Positions 1 through 6,609 of a stretch of DNA of 9,961 bases are shown here, piece by piece. The stretch lies in assembly GCA_029775955.1 (NCBI GenBank), contig JARVJW010000086.1, positions 1 to 9,961 on the forward strand, in the 5' to 3' direction. The number at the start of each line of letters is the position of its first letter. The first letter of the stretch is position 1. The notes under the pieces were generated by a model. It saw only the letters and a program-made list of their open reading frames with translations. It ran no database searches and was not told the origin of the DNA. The DNA is from Nitrososphaeria archaeon (GTDB lineage Archaea; Thermoproteota; Nitrososphaeria; Conexivisphaerales; UBA164). The translations under genes and the position numbers were made by a program.

Positions 1-189
1 ATATGTGGTCTTTCAATTGACATGGATTTGAATACGGCTATAAACATCCTAAAATTGGGTGTAATTAAAGTAGAAACGCCCGAATTCACACATGTGGAAA
101 GCTATGGTGAACTCAAAAGGAGGTCTACGAGTTGCCACTTTATGAAACAGGAAATGGTGAGAGGATGTCAGAAGTGTTATAGCCATTGA
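1..189 (+). CDS. tnpB: IS200/IS605-family TnpB (OrfB), C-terminal fragment cut by the window edge
   Basis: Reading from base 1, frame 1 is open for 62 codons and ends in TGA. It starts ICGLSIDMDLNTAINILKLG, which matches the end of the TnpB zinc ribbon (the final CG of its second CxxC) followed by the RuvC-III block, normally DRDLNAAxNIL. The Asp of DLN would be the last RuvC catalytic residue. The tail has the family-typical 'KV..PEFT.VES' and 'MKQE' elements. TnpB is an RNA-guided nuclease carried by IS200/IS605 elements. The N-terminus and most of the nuclease lie outside the window, so activity cannot be judged. The tail ends with an unusual cysteine-containing stretch (RGCQKCYSH). The matching upstream part of a tnpB sits at the right edge of the window and is frameshifted, so this copy may also be dead. 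Confidence 0.8.
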   Translation: MCGLSIDMDLNTAINILKLGVIKVETPEFTHVESYGELKRRSTSCHFMKQEMVRGCQKCYSH

Positions 190-783
190 ACTTGTGATGT
201 AGATAAATTGCAAAACATTTATGAGAAAAAGAACATCATAATTTGCACATGAAAATTTATGTTTGATAAGCTATAAGAAAGTGAAAAATAGGTGGCCTCA
301 AATACATTACAAGTGCATAAAAGTTGTTTATGAAGTAGGATAATATGCTTTAGCGTGGAGAGGGTGTCAGATGATGCAGGAGCGTGATCAAAGGTAGCTA
401 AGAATATAATTACGCTGCCCCAATTCTACCCATGATTATTGAGGCGACAGAAAAAAGGAAATTGCCTAGGAAATTTGAGTTTCCGTGGGGAAAGGGGTTA
501 GAAACAGCCACGATGACCTTTATGAGTAGCTATAATATATATAAAGATAAAAGAAATACTGAAGGCGATAAAGCCATAAGCCATCCATGGAAATCCAGGG
601 GAATAAGAGCGATGAGGCTCAGGAACTGAGTATAGATTCCATACATATCCATACTTAATTCAGAACCCAAAATGGCCCACTACATTAACCATACATTATG
701 GTGCATTCATGATATTTATTACTATCTTTGCACATTCCGTATGCAATTTTTTGGCTATTACCATAATTTTTCCAACATGCAGC
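190..783. other. Gene-poor region after tnpB; probable mobile-element debris
   Basis: No gene here is convincing. A plus-strand frame from 432 to 629 is open for 65 codons (starting MIIEATEKRKLPRKFEF). It matches no family I recognise, has no clear ribosome binding site or TATA box, and could be chance or a decayed transposase. On the minus strand, 22 nt downstream of the 78-residue gene's stop, a 22-codon frame (764-696, starting MVIAKKLHTECAKIV) resembles the beginning of a protein and then stops. It could be the surviving start of a gene destroyed by the neighbouring insertion-sequence debris. Neither is called as a gene. Confidence 0.4.
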
Positions 784-1020
784 TCATTGTATGTTATCCG
801 TGATTGTAGTGTCTCCGGACTCAATTATGTATCTAGCAACGTCCCCTACCCACGACCCAGTTCCTTTGTCTTTTAAGATGTCATAAAGATATTCTTCAAA
901 ACTTACATTAAAAGCGCTTTTCCAAACATTATAGTTTTCTTTAAGGCTTTTTGCTGCAGCGGCATGCTTGAAACAGAGTTTATTGCCGTTTGCATAAAAT
1001 CCACAAACTATGCAGTTCAT
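784..1020 (-). CDS. Small zinc-finger protein of unknown function, coupled to topA
   Basis: This 78-residue protein begins with a probable zinc site, C3-x2-C6-x9-C16-x2-H19. An alanine-rich helix follows, then a segment typical of small archaeal proteins, with aromatic positions NVWKSAF and FEEYLYDIL and a GSWVGDVARYI end. Its ATG overlaps the stop codon of topA (ATGA), so translation is very likely coupled and both proteins come from one mRNA. I recognise the general type (a CxxC...CxxH head with a short helical domain, common in archaea) but no assigned function. The length and intact frame argue that it is real. A role linked to topoisomerase or to DNA/RNA binding would be a guess from position. 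Confidence 0.75.
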   Translation of the reverse strand: MNCIVCGFYANGNKLCFKHAAAAKSLKENYNVWKSAFNVSFEEYLYDILKDKGTGSWVGDVARYIIESGDTTITDNIQ

Positions 1021-3017
1021 TTCTCTTTACCCGGGCAAGCTGGATTTGGACAGAACACCCATCTGCCTCTGCGCATGAGCGGCCAGCCACAAGATTTACA
1101 CTTGGTCTTGGTTGTGGTTATTAGCCCTCTTGACGGCATGGGAGCAGAGGCACCACATTTATCACATCTTAAAAATCTTTTGCCCCTGGCAGACCGATGA
1201 AATACTAGATTCCCAACACCACAAACTGGACACTTGCCAAAATTGGCTATTTTCTCTCCACTTAGGTACAATTTAAAATATTCAGAAAGTTCTTCGCTTT
1301 CCCTGTGTTTCCCAATTTCTTCAAACAACAAATTGATTGATTGTAAACTTATGCTTTCAGAGTTCATAGAACCCTCCTCTATTTTTTCTAAACTGATTTC
1401 GAGGTTGCGGGTCATGTCCACAGTAATTATTGGAGAATTTATAAAAAACCTGGTTACGCCGTAACCCAGGTTTGTAAGTTGCATCCTCTGACCGTCTACA
1501 TAATTCCTTTTATAGAGCGTTCTTATTATTTCCCCCCTAGTTGCCTTTGTACCAATATCATTTTTTTCCATCCATTCAAGCAATGTAGATGGGTTATATC
1601 TGGGTGGGGGCTTAGTAAACTTGCTTGCCACATATACTTTATTTATTAATGCTTTATCCCCTTCCTTGGAATCGGGCAGTTTTACTTCGTTCAATTCCCT
1701 GAAATAATAGGTGCTGACCCAACCTAGTGATATAACCTCCAGGCCTTCTGCAGTAAAGCTGACTCCTTCTACATCGGCAATAATCAATTTTTTCCTAACA
1801 GTAGCGTTGTCCATGAAGCACGATATAAATCGCCTTGCCACAAGGTCGTAGACACTTTTTTCATCTTGAGTTACGACCTTCCCCTCACCTGTGGGATATA
1901 TTGCTGGATGAGCGGAGTCAGTTGACTTGCCTTCAACAGGAATGCTCCTTTTTGCTATGCCTGCCTCCTGGTAGTTTGCTGCAAGCTTGCCCAAAATTTT
2001 CTTATAATTTATGCTTGCTGGTAATTTTTGAGATGAGGTCCTGGGATATGATATTGCAGCTTTTAGGTAAAGGCTTTCCAGAATAGAAAGCGTTTTCCAT
2101 GGATTCATTTTAAGTATTCTGTACGCTTCTTTTTGAATATCAGCTAGATTAAAAGGGGGTGGTGGTGGAATCCTTTCAATATAATCTTTTACCAACCTAA
2201 CCAAACCACTTTTTCCCTCTAATTTTTTTATATACAGAGAATCATTTTGAGAATATAACGTGGGACCGGTCATATTTATTTTTTCACCATTGATATCCAC
2301 TTGCGCTGAAATCTGCCAATACGGTCTAGGAACAAACGTGTTTATGTCAAACTCCCTTTTGTAAAGCTCAAACAACGTTGGACCCTGAACCCTGCCCATG
2401 CTTAGGTTTGCATACCTTATGTGCCTTACTTCATCACTTACCAGCCTTGAAAGATTTATGCCCCAGAGATAGTCTATGTAATGCCTTGTCCTTCCGGCTT
2501 CTGCCATACTCCATTTTTCCCTTTTAATTAGAGATTCAAAGCTGGAGCGCAGGTCTAGGGCTGTTAAGGTTGAAAATTTTGCCCTATAAATTTTTTTATC
2601 AATCCCGCCACAATATTTAGCGATGTTATAGCCAATGGTTTCACCTTCTATATCATAATCACAAGCAATAATAACCTGTTCCGCATCTTTTAACAGGCGC
2701 TTTGCCAGTTCCGCTATAGCCCCAGTATCTGAAAATTTTTTATTTATGCTGCTCAATGTTTCCCATTCGAGGTCAGTTACCGGATAAATGCGCCTGTTTT
2801 TTACATCACTGTTTAAACCAAAAATATGCCCCCTTGCTGGTATAATTGTTGCATACTTCCCATTAAACTTTATCTGGTAAATCTTAATCCCATTTACATT
2901 AAATGCTTTATAATCACCGTCTAATGCCATCGCTATTCTCTCTGCGGCATCCTTCTTTTCAGCTATAATTACTATAGGAGTGGGCCGGGCCGGATTTGAA
3001 CCGGCGACCCCCGCCAT
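1017..3017 (-). CDS. topA: DNA topoisomerase I, archaeal type IA
   Basis: This enzyme relaxes negatively supercoiled DNA by cutting one strand through a 5'-phosphotyrosine. Numbering from the ATG at 3017 (666 residues), it has a Toprim domain starting VIIAEKKDAAERIA, with the metal-binding DYDIEGE at about 120-126. Next comes the strand-passage core, with the catalytic tyrosine in ISYPRTSS (Y324), the DSAHPAIYPT block and GTKATRGEIIRTLYKRNYV. It ends in two four-cysteine zinc ribbons (C596/C599/C618/C621 and C640/C643/C656/C661). Length and order fit archaeal topoisomerase I. The start is uncertain. Family homology begins around PIVIIAEKK (about 2978), but no ATG, GTG or TTG lies between there and the tRNA-Val 3' end. 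The nearest ATG (3017-3015) lies inside the tRNA at the anticodon loop. Starts further up, to a TTG at 3080, would translate the whole tRNA. A non-standard ATA/ATT start near 2975-2969 is the alternative. The stop overlaps the next gene's ATG. Confidence 0.93.
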   Translation of the reverse strand: MAGVAGSNPARPTPIVIIAEKKDAAERIAMALDGDYKAFNVNGIKIYQIKFNGKYATIIPARGHIFGLNSDVKNRRIYPVTDLEWETLSSINKKFSDTGAIAELAKRLLKDAEQVIIACDYDIEGETIGYNIAKYCGGIDKKIYRAKFSTLTALDLRSSFESLIKREKWSMAEAGRTRHYIDYLWGINLSRLVSDEVRHIRYANLSMGRVQGPTLFELYKREFDINTFVPRPYWQISAQVDINGEKINMTGPTLYSQNDSLYIKKLEGKSGLVRLVKDYIERIPPPPPFNLADIQKEAYRILKMNPWKTLSILESLYLKAAISYPRTSSQKLPASINYKKILGKLAANYQEAGIAKRSIPVEGKSTDSAHPAIYPTGEGKVVTQDEKSVYDLVARRFISCFMDNATVRKKLIIADVEGVSFTAEGLEVISLGWVSTYYFRELNEVKLPDSKEGDKALINKVYVASKFTKPPPRYNPSTLLEWMEKNDIGTKATRGEIIRTLYKRNYVDGQRMQLTNLGYGVTRFFINSPIITVDMTRNLEISLEKIEEGSMNSESISLQSINLLFEEIGKHRESEELSEYFKLYLSGEKIANFGKCPVCGVGNLVFHRSARGKRFLRCDKCGASAPMPSRGLITTTKTKCKSCGWPLMRRGRWVFCPNPACPGKEK

Positions 3018-3055
3018 GTCAAGGCGATGTGCTGACCAAGCTACACCACCGGCCC
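2981..3055 (-). tRNA. tRNA-Val (GAC)
   Basis: Read on the minus strand this folds as a complete cloverleaf of 75 nt. The acceptor stem is GGGCCGG/CCGGCCC with discriminator A. The D-arm is GTGT/GCAC with a 10-nt loop. The anticodon stem is TCGCC/GGCGG with loop TTGACAT, giving anticodon GAC (valine, GUC/GUU codons). The variable loop is 5 nt, and the T-arm is GCCGG/CCGGC with loop TTCAAAT. CCA is not encoded. No intron is seen. It sits 8 nt after the eL40 stop codon and directly before topA, so it is probably transcribed with them and then cut out. Confidence 0.96.
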
Positions 3056-3063
3056 TCTGGAAC

Positions 3064-3231
3064 TTACTTCTTTGCACCAAGTTCCCTATTCTTTAATCTA
3101 AGGGCGTGACTACCACATTTTCTGCACTTTACTGCATCAATAGGGTTCTTAGCTCCGCACTTCATGCATATTTTGAACATTAACCGCCTTTTAACAGCTA
3201 TCTGACGTTTAACAGGGTCTGCTATTGGCAT
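3064..3231 (-). CDS. rpl40e: Ribosomal protein eL40 (L40e)
   Basis: This 55-residue basic protein of the large ribosomal subunit is found only in archaea and eukaryotes (in eukaryotes as a ubiquitin fusion). The key sequence is FKICMKCGAKNPIDAVKCRK, followed by a final CGSHALRLKNRE. Its zinc site is C22-x2-C25-x10-C36-x2-C39, and the tail is lysine-rich. Archaeal eL40 is normally about 50 residues, so this is full length with a slightly long basic N-terminus. The ATG at 3231 is 26 bp from the centre of a TATA box, indicating a leaderless mRNA. It is the first gene of the eL40, tRNA-Val, topA, zinc-finger cluster. Confidence 0.93.
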   Translation of the reverse strand: MPIADPVKRQIAVKRRLMFKICMKCGAKNPIDAVKCRKCGSHALRLKNRELGAKK

Positions 3232-3253
3232 ATTTACGCTAGCCTGTACCTCA

Positions 3254-3261
3254 TTTATAAA
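3254..3261 (-). promoter_or_regulatory. TATA box of the eL40-tRNA-topA cluster
   Basis: TTTATAAA is centred about 26 bp upstream of the eL40 ATG. This is the usual archaeal TATA-to-start distance when transcription begins at the start codon. A purine-rich stretch further upstream could serve as BRE, but I cannot define it. This promoter probably drives the eL40 message and perhaps the tRNA and topA. Confidence 0.65.
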
Positions 3262-3747
3262 CTTTACAAAGAATTATTAACGGCTGGCCAAAATTTGTCA
3301 TTAACACAAGCTTCCGTCTCAGCAAGGCTTCAAATATGAGGCTTGGAGAGAATTAGGACATCGATAATGCTCATCGATACTTACTACGAAATGTTACAAT
3401 AATTTGAGCTGCTTGCAGAAAAGCAGGACTCATAATCGGGGACCTCAATGTAATAGCAAAGTAGCAAATAATGGAGAAAGGGGAACCTGAAACCTCTAAA
3501 TTCTGGGCTTGATTACAAGAAGGATTTACGAATTGGGAGAAGAATGGCTGCATAAGATAAATACCTAGAAGACGTGCTGTGCGGAAAGCACAACTGTAGA
3601 TTGATAGTTTGTAAGCAGGTCAATGCCAAGCTGTCAACATAATTAAAGTCGTTAATAGGCTTCTCTCAGACCTATGTTGGTAGCTGTATTGGCAGACCCT
3701 GGTGGAACTACAATGTCAGCAAGGATCTCTAGCTGGGAGAGTGTCAA
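3262..3747. other. Intergenic stretch with decayed coding traces, no intact gene
   Basis: No frame here is long and convincing. On the plus strand there are short protein-like runs separated by stops and frame changes. One is AGLIIGDLNVIAK (about 3415-3455), which resembles the 'IVVEDLNV' RuvC-II stretch of TnpB. Another is ILGLITRRIYELGEEWLHK (about 3500-3555). A third, ADPGGTTMSARIS (about 3695-3735), is loosely like the 'VDPRGTSxxC' stretch before the TnpB zinc ribbon. Their order would fit a badly decayed tnpB of a different subfamily from the one at the window edges, but each match is weak. A small palindrome pair (ATCGAT at about 3361-3366 and 3374-3379) is also present. Confidence 0.3.
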
Positions 3748-3757
3748 TTTATAATAC

Positions 3758-3765
3758 TTTTATAT
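3758..3765 (+). promoter_or_regulatory. TATA box of the radical SAM gene
   Basis: TTTTATAT is centred about 25 bp upstream of the ATG at 3786. No ribosome binding site precedes that ATG, so the mRNA is probably leaderless. A second AT-rich run (TTTATAATA, 3748-3756) lies just upstream. Confidence 0.6.
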
Positions 3766-3785
3766 CTGTATTAGATTGAATTTGC

Positions 3786-4847
3786 ATGCTGTATTTAGTG
3801 TTTACTACCGGCGCGTGTAATCTTAATTGTGGCTACTGTGGCGGGTCATTTGAAAGGAATGTTGTGCCCTGGAAAATTAAATACGATCTAAATAAGTTAA
3901 AAGCAATTATTGAGAGTGATAATGAAGCTACAGTCATTTTCTACGGTGGTGAACCTCTTATAAATTATAGATACATAATGGAGGTAATGGATTCAGTGAG
4001 GGCGGAAAGGTGGGGGATTCAAACAAACGGGATGCTTATGCACAATATTCCTGAAAAATACTGGAAAATGATGGATGTTATTTTACTTTCAATTGATGGC
4101 AGGAAGCAAGTTACTGATAAAGCCAGGGGCTTGGGAGTATATGATATGGTTTTAAAAACATTATATAACCTTAAAAAAATGGGGTCAAAGAAGATAATCG
4201 CAAGGATGGTAGCCACAGAAGACACTGATATTTATATCGATGCTATGCACCTGCTAAATCTAGGGTTTGACCTTGTGCACTGGCAGCTTAATGTAATCTG
4301 GAGCAAGCGCTGGAACTTTATGAAATGGGCCAATGAATCTTACAAGCCAGGAATATCCAAGCTCGTTAATAAATTTCTGATAGAAAGCAAAAAAGGGAAG
4401 GCCATAGGTCTAGTGCCAATATTGGGAGTTCTAACTGCTTATCTATATAAACCGTTCGAGGGAGTTCCGTGTGGTGCAGGATATAATGCTGTTGCAATAT
4501 CCACAGATGGAAGAATACTGTCATGCCCAATTGCGGTATATGAAAAATGGGCAAACATTGGTCACATTAAAGGTGGGTTCAAAACAACTGGCTCTACCAT
4601 TTCATCTATGTGTGTGGACTGTGATGTTTTACCATACTGTGGGGGAAGGTGTCTTTACTCCATTAATGAAGGTTTAGGTTACTGGGGAAGACAGGGAATG
4701 CAGGAAGTTGACGAAGTAACTAAATTTACTGTTAGTGAGATAATAAAAATTGGTCCAGCAATAAGGGAATTACTTAATTCTGGTATAATAAAAAGGGAGG
4801 ATATATTTTATGACCCTGTGCTTGATTCTACCGAAGTTATACCTTAA
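3786..4847 (+). CDS. SPASM-domain radical SAM enzyme, possibly peptide-modifying (AF1577-like)
   Basis: This 353-residue enzyme has the radical SAM cluster motif C11-x3-C15-x2-C18 (CNLNCGYC) and an SAM-binding GGEP at 54-57 in a TIM-barrel core. It ends in a SPASM domain with C229, C247, then C276-x2-C279-x5-C285-x3-C289, enough to bind auxiliary 4Fe-4S clusters. It should cleave S-adenosylmethionine to a 5'-deoxyadenosyl radical. SPASM enzymes often modify ribosomally made peptides or act as maturases for other enzymes. Length and layout resemble the archaeal AF1577-type family labelled as putative peptide-modifying; that assignment is from memory. It is monocistronic with its own TATA box. 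I see no obvious precursor peptide beside it, so the substrate is unknown. Its stop overlaps by a few bases a convergent coding remnant. Confidence 0.85.
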   Translation: MLYLVFTTGACNLNCGYCGGSFERNVVPWKIKYDLNKLKAIIESDNEATVIFYGGEPLINYRYIMEVMDSVRAERWGIQTNGMLMHNIPEKYWKMMDVILLSIDGRKQVTDKARGLGVYDMVLKTLYNLKKMGSKKIIARMVATEDTDIYIDAMHLLNLGFDLVHWQLNVIWSKRWNFMKWANESYKPGISKLVNKFLIESKKGKAIGLVPILGVLTAYLYKPFEGVPCGAGYNAVAISTDGRILSCPIAVYEKWANIGHIKGGFKTTGSTISSMCVDCDVLPYCGGRCLYSINEGLGYWGRQGMQEVDEVTKFTVSEIIKIGPAIRELLNSGIIKREDIFYDPVLDSTEVIP

Positions 4848-4984
4848 ATGGTGACTGGGCATGCCAAATAACTGGTAACTGCCTGTTTACTAATTTTGAT
4901 ATACTCTTCCACCTGGAATGTTAGGAGGTCCTGCTTTTGCATTTTTTCATTTTCATCTGGGTCAAGCGGTTTTCCAGGAGCCAA
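4844..4984 (-). pseudogene. Coding remnant or small ORF convergent with the radical SAM gene
   Basis: A 46-codon minus-strand frame runs from a TTG at 4984 (or a shorter one from the ATG at 4942) to a TAA at 4844. It reads like true protein: acidic PLDPDENEKMQ, an amphipathic helix FQVEEYIKISKQAVTSYL and the end ACPVTI. In-frame stops occur just upstream of the TTG, and the hairpin-rich element begins only about 20 bp further on. My reading is that it is the C-terminal tail of a gene whose 5' part was lost at that element. It could instead be a short intact protein, even the substrate of the adjacent radical SAM enzyme, though the opposite strand and single cysteine give little support. I do not recognise the family. 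Confidence 0.4.
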
Positions 4985-5005
4985 TCACTAAACTTTTACG
5001 CATTT

Positions 5006-5176
5006 CAAACAAGTGAACTACCCTGCCCTTGCGGACGGGGCCACGCCCGCTTGTTTGGAGCTTCAACGGCAATGCTTGCTTTCACATGCACTTTATGTAT
5101 TCGAGCATGCTAGAGGCATAATCCTCTGCTCGCTTTCATCCAAGTCAAGGGGACTTCCCGCTCGCTGAGTTAAATT
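5006..5176 (+). mobile_element. Hairpin-rich IS605-type end or omega-RNA-like remnant, no tnpB
   Basis: This block is GC-richer than its surroundings and full of hairpins. CAAACAAG (5006-5013) pairs perfectly with CTTGTTTG (5050-5057), enclosing an inner stem CCCTGCCC/GGACGGGG (5021-5028/5033-5040). GAGC...GCTC encloses AGAGG/CCTCT (5112-5116/5123-5127). AAGTC (5142-5146) pairs with GACTT (5152-5156). The phrases GTGAACTACCC...GGGGC, GCTTCAACGGC, CTCGCTTTCATCC and CTTCCCGC resemble the structured 3' ends of archaeal IS200/IS605 (IS1341-type) elements, the region encoding omega-RNA. No tnpB lies next to it. It is therefore probably a solo end or a small non-autonomous derivative. Strand is inferred from the order of these phrases. 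Confidence 0.45.
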
Positions 5177-5181
5177 AGCAC

Positions 5182-5421
5182 TTAATATGGACCATTTTCC
5201 CCTGCACAGTGGACTGTCCCTCTATACCTTCTAATAAAAGATGGGCACTGATAGCACACGATAAAAGGCACCTGCCCTTTTATAACTGGACAATCAACAT
5301 ACTCCTTTTTCATAGATGATAACAGTTTTCCGCTCAACCCCTTTAAGCTATCAATTTTTTCCTTGGGAATCTTCAGCGCCTTCTGAGCCTTTTTTATTTC
5401 GACATCATACTTTTTATCCAT
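5182..5421 (-). CDS. Four-cysteine small protein in the ESCRT operon, function unknown
   Basis: This 79-residue protein starts with a lysine-rich helical half (VEIKKAQKALKIPKEKIDSL) and ends in a probable metal-binding half with C44, C56-x2-C59 and C72 (DCPVIKG, CYQCPSFIRRYRG, VHCAG). It begins 16 nt after the vps4 stop codon. A purine-rich AGGGGGAT about 10 nt before its ATG serves as ribosome binding site, so it belongs to the same transcript as the ESCRT-III paralog and Vps4. I do not recognise the family. The spacing and site make it a real gene. Co-transcription with membrane-remodelling genes makes it a candidate accessory factor, but that is inference only. Confidence 0.75.
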   Translation of the reverse strand: MDKKYDVEIKKAQKALKIPKEKIDSLKGLSGKLLSSMKKEYVDCPVIKGQVPFIVCYQCPSFIRRYRGTVHCAGENGPY

Positions 5422-5437
5422 GATGTCAAATCCCCCT

Positions 5438-6607
5438 TTAAAGCGCCTTAAAACTTTCGCTCCACTTAATATATGTCTTCAATAATTCGGGGCTAACGCT
5501 TGGCCTTCTCTGCTTTATAACGTTTTTGAAATCTTCAAGGGTTATTTGCCTGGGCTTTGAACCCAAATTTAATGCATCTCCAGAATCAAATAGTTCTCTA
5601 ACTACATTTAGTTGCACAGATTGCGCTATGTCCTTTATGTCGCTTCCCGTGTACCCTTCGGTTAATTTGGCAAGTGCCTCAAGTTTGACACTTGAATCAA
5701 GCATTAAAGGTTGTGTATATAACTCAAACATGTTTTTCCTCGCTATCTCATTTGGCAAATTTACAAATATCCTCTTCTCGAACCTCCTTAAAAAGGCAGG
5801 GTCCAGTGACCAAGGTTTATTTGTGGCTGCTAAAATATATATTGGAATCTTTTTCCCCTTTTCCGTGATGCCATCAGTCTCCTTTAAAAACTGATTTCTG
5901 ACCCTTATTTCCCCGCCCACTTCCTGTGACCTTGTACCGAACAGTGAATCAACTTCATCTATAAATATTATTACAGCCTTATTTTCCTGCTGGGCTATTT
6001 CACGCGCCTGTTGAAATAGCTTCATAACGTTTTTTTCCGCTTCTCCCAACCATTTACTCATAATGCTTGCGGCATCAACTGATAAAAATATTGCATCAAT
6101 TTCAGCAGCTGTCGCTGCTGCCAGCATGGTCTTTCCACACCCCGGTGGCCCAAACAGTAAAATTCCACGTGGCCATCCAAGAGGAAAGAGGTCTGGCCTC
6201 TTATTCGGAAATATTATAACTTCTTCAAGGGCTCTTTTAGCTTCACCTAACCCGATTATCTGGTCAAATTTGACATCTGGTTTTTCCTTTAATACCAAGT
6301 CATCGAAATTTGCCCTCAGTGTTTCCACCCTCCCTTCACCGTCCTTGGGCTCTACGCCCACCTCCTCTCCTATTCCTCTTGCTCTTTGTATGGCCTTTAT
6401 TCTTTCTCTATATGCAATTGCGCGTTGTGTATAAATCTGGTTTAACTTGTAATCCGGATAGAGGTTTATCAATTTCATTAACGTTTCTATGGACTTCTGG
6501 TACATCATTATCGCCTGCGGATAACTTCCCTGACTGTCCAGCCTTATTGCTTCATTTGCATATTTTATTGCTATGGATTCCAGTTCTCCTGCAGCCTGGT
6601 AACCCAT
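5438..6607 (-). CDS. cdvC: Vps4/CdvC-type AAA ATPase with MIT domain
   Basis: This 389-residue ATPase should disassemble and remodel ESCRT-III filaments at the membrane. Residues 1-75 form a MIT domain (three helices, SIAIKYANEAIRLDSQG onward), which binds ESCRT-III tails. A linker leads to one AAA module: Walker A GPPGCGKT (153-160), pore loop SKWLGEA (184-190), Walker B IIFIDEVD (213-220), sensor-1 ATN (261-263) and arginine fingers RRFEKR (274-279). The C-terminal helix SPELLKTYIKWSESF is typical of Vps4. Only one AAA domain is present, so it is not a Cdc48/VAT protein. The ATG lies 2 nt after the upstream ESCRT-III stop codon, with a GAGGT site inside that gene, so the two are co-translated. 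In Sulfolobales the equivalent is CdvC. Thermoplasmata are known to carry a Vps4 homolog. Confidence 0.93.
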   Translation of the reverse strand: MGYQAAGELESIAIKYANEAIRLDSQGSYPQAIMMYQKSIETLMKLINLYPDYKLNQIYTQRAIAYRERIKAIQRARGIGEEVGVEPKDGEGRVETLRANFDDLVLKEKPDVKFDQIIGLGEAKRALEEVIIFPNKRPDLFPLGWPRGILLFGPPGCGKTMLAAATAAEIDAIFLSVDAASIMSKWLGEAEKNVMKLFQQAREIAQQENKAVIIFIDEVDSLFGTRSQEVGGEIRVRNQFLKETDGITEKGKKIPIYILAATNKPWSLDPAFLRRFEKRIFVNLPNEIARKNMFELYTQPLMLDSSVKLEALAKLTEGYTGSDIKDIAQSVQLNVVRELFDSGDALNLGSKPRQITLEDFKNVIKQRRPSVSPELLKTYIKWSESFKAL

Positions 6608-6609
6608 AA

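Noticed and set aside
3018..3080. Upstream extension of topA to a TTG at 3080
   Set aside because: These codons translate the 5' half of tRNA-Val and the end of the eL40 gene in another frame. The peptide has no topoisomerase similarity and the open frame is a by-product of the tRNA sequence.
3371..3553. 60-codon minus-strand frame
   Set aside because: It has no conserved motif or initiation signal. The same stretch holds weak plus-strand transposase-like traces.
5526..6609. Plus-strand open frames opposite vps4
   Set aside because: They are antisense to a strongly conserved AAA ATPase, rich in Ser/Leu/Pro as expected for reverse-strand shadows, and match no family.
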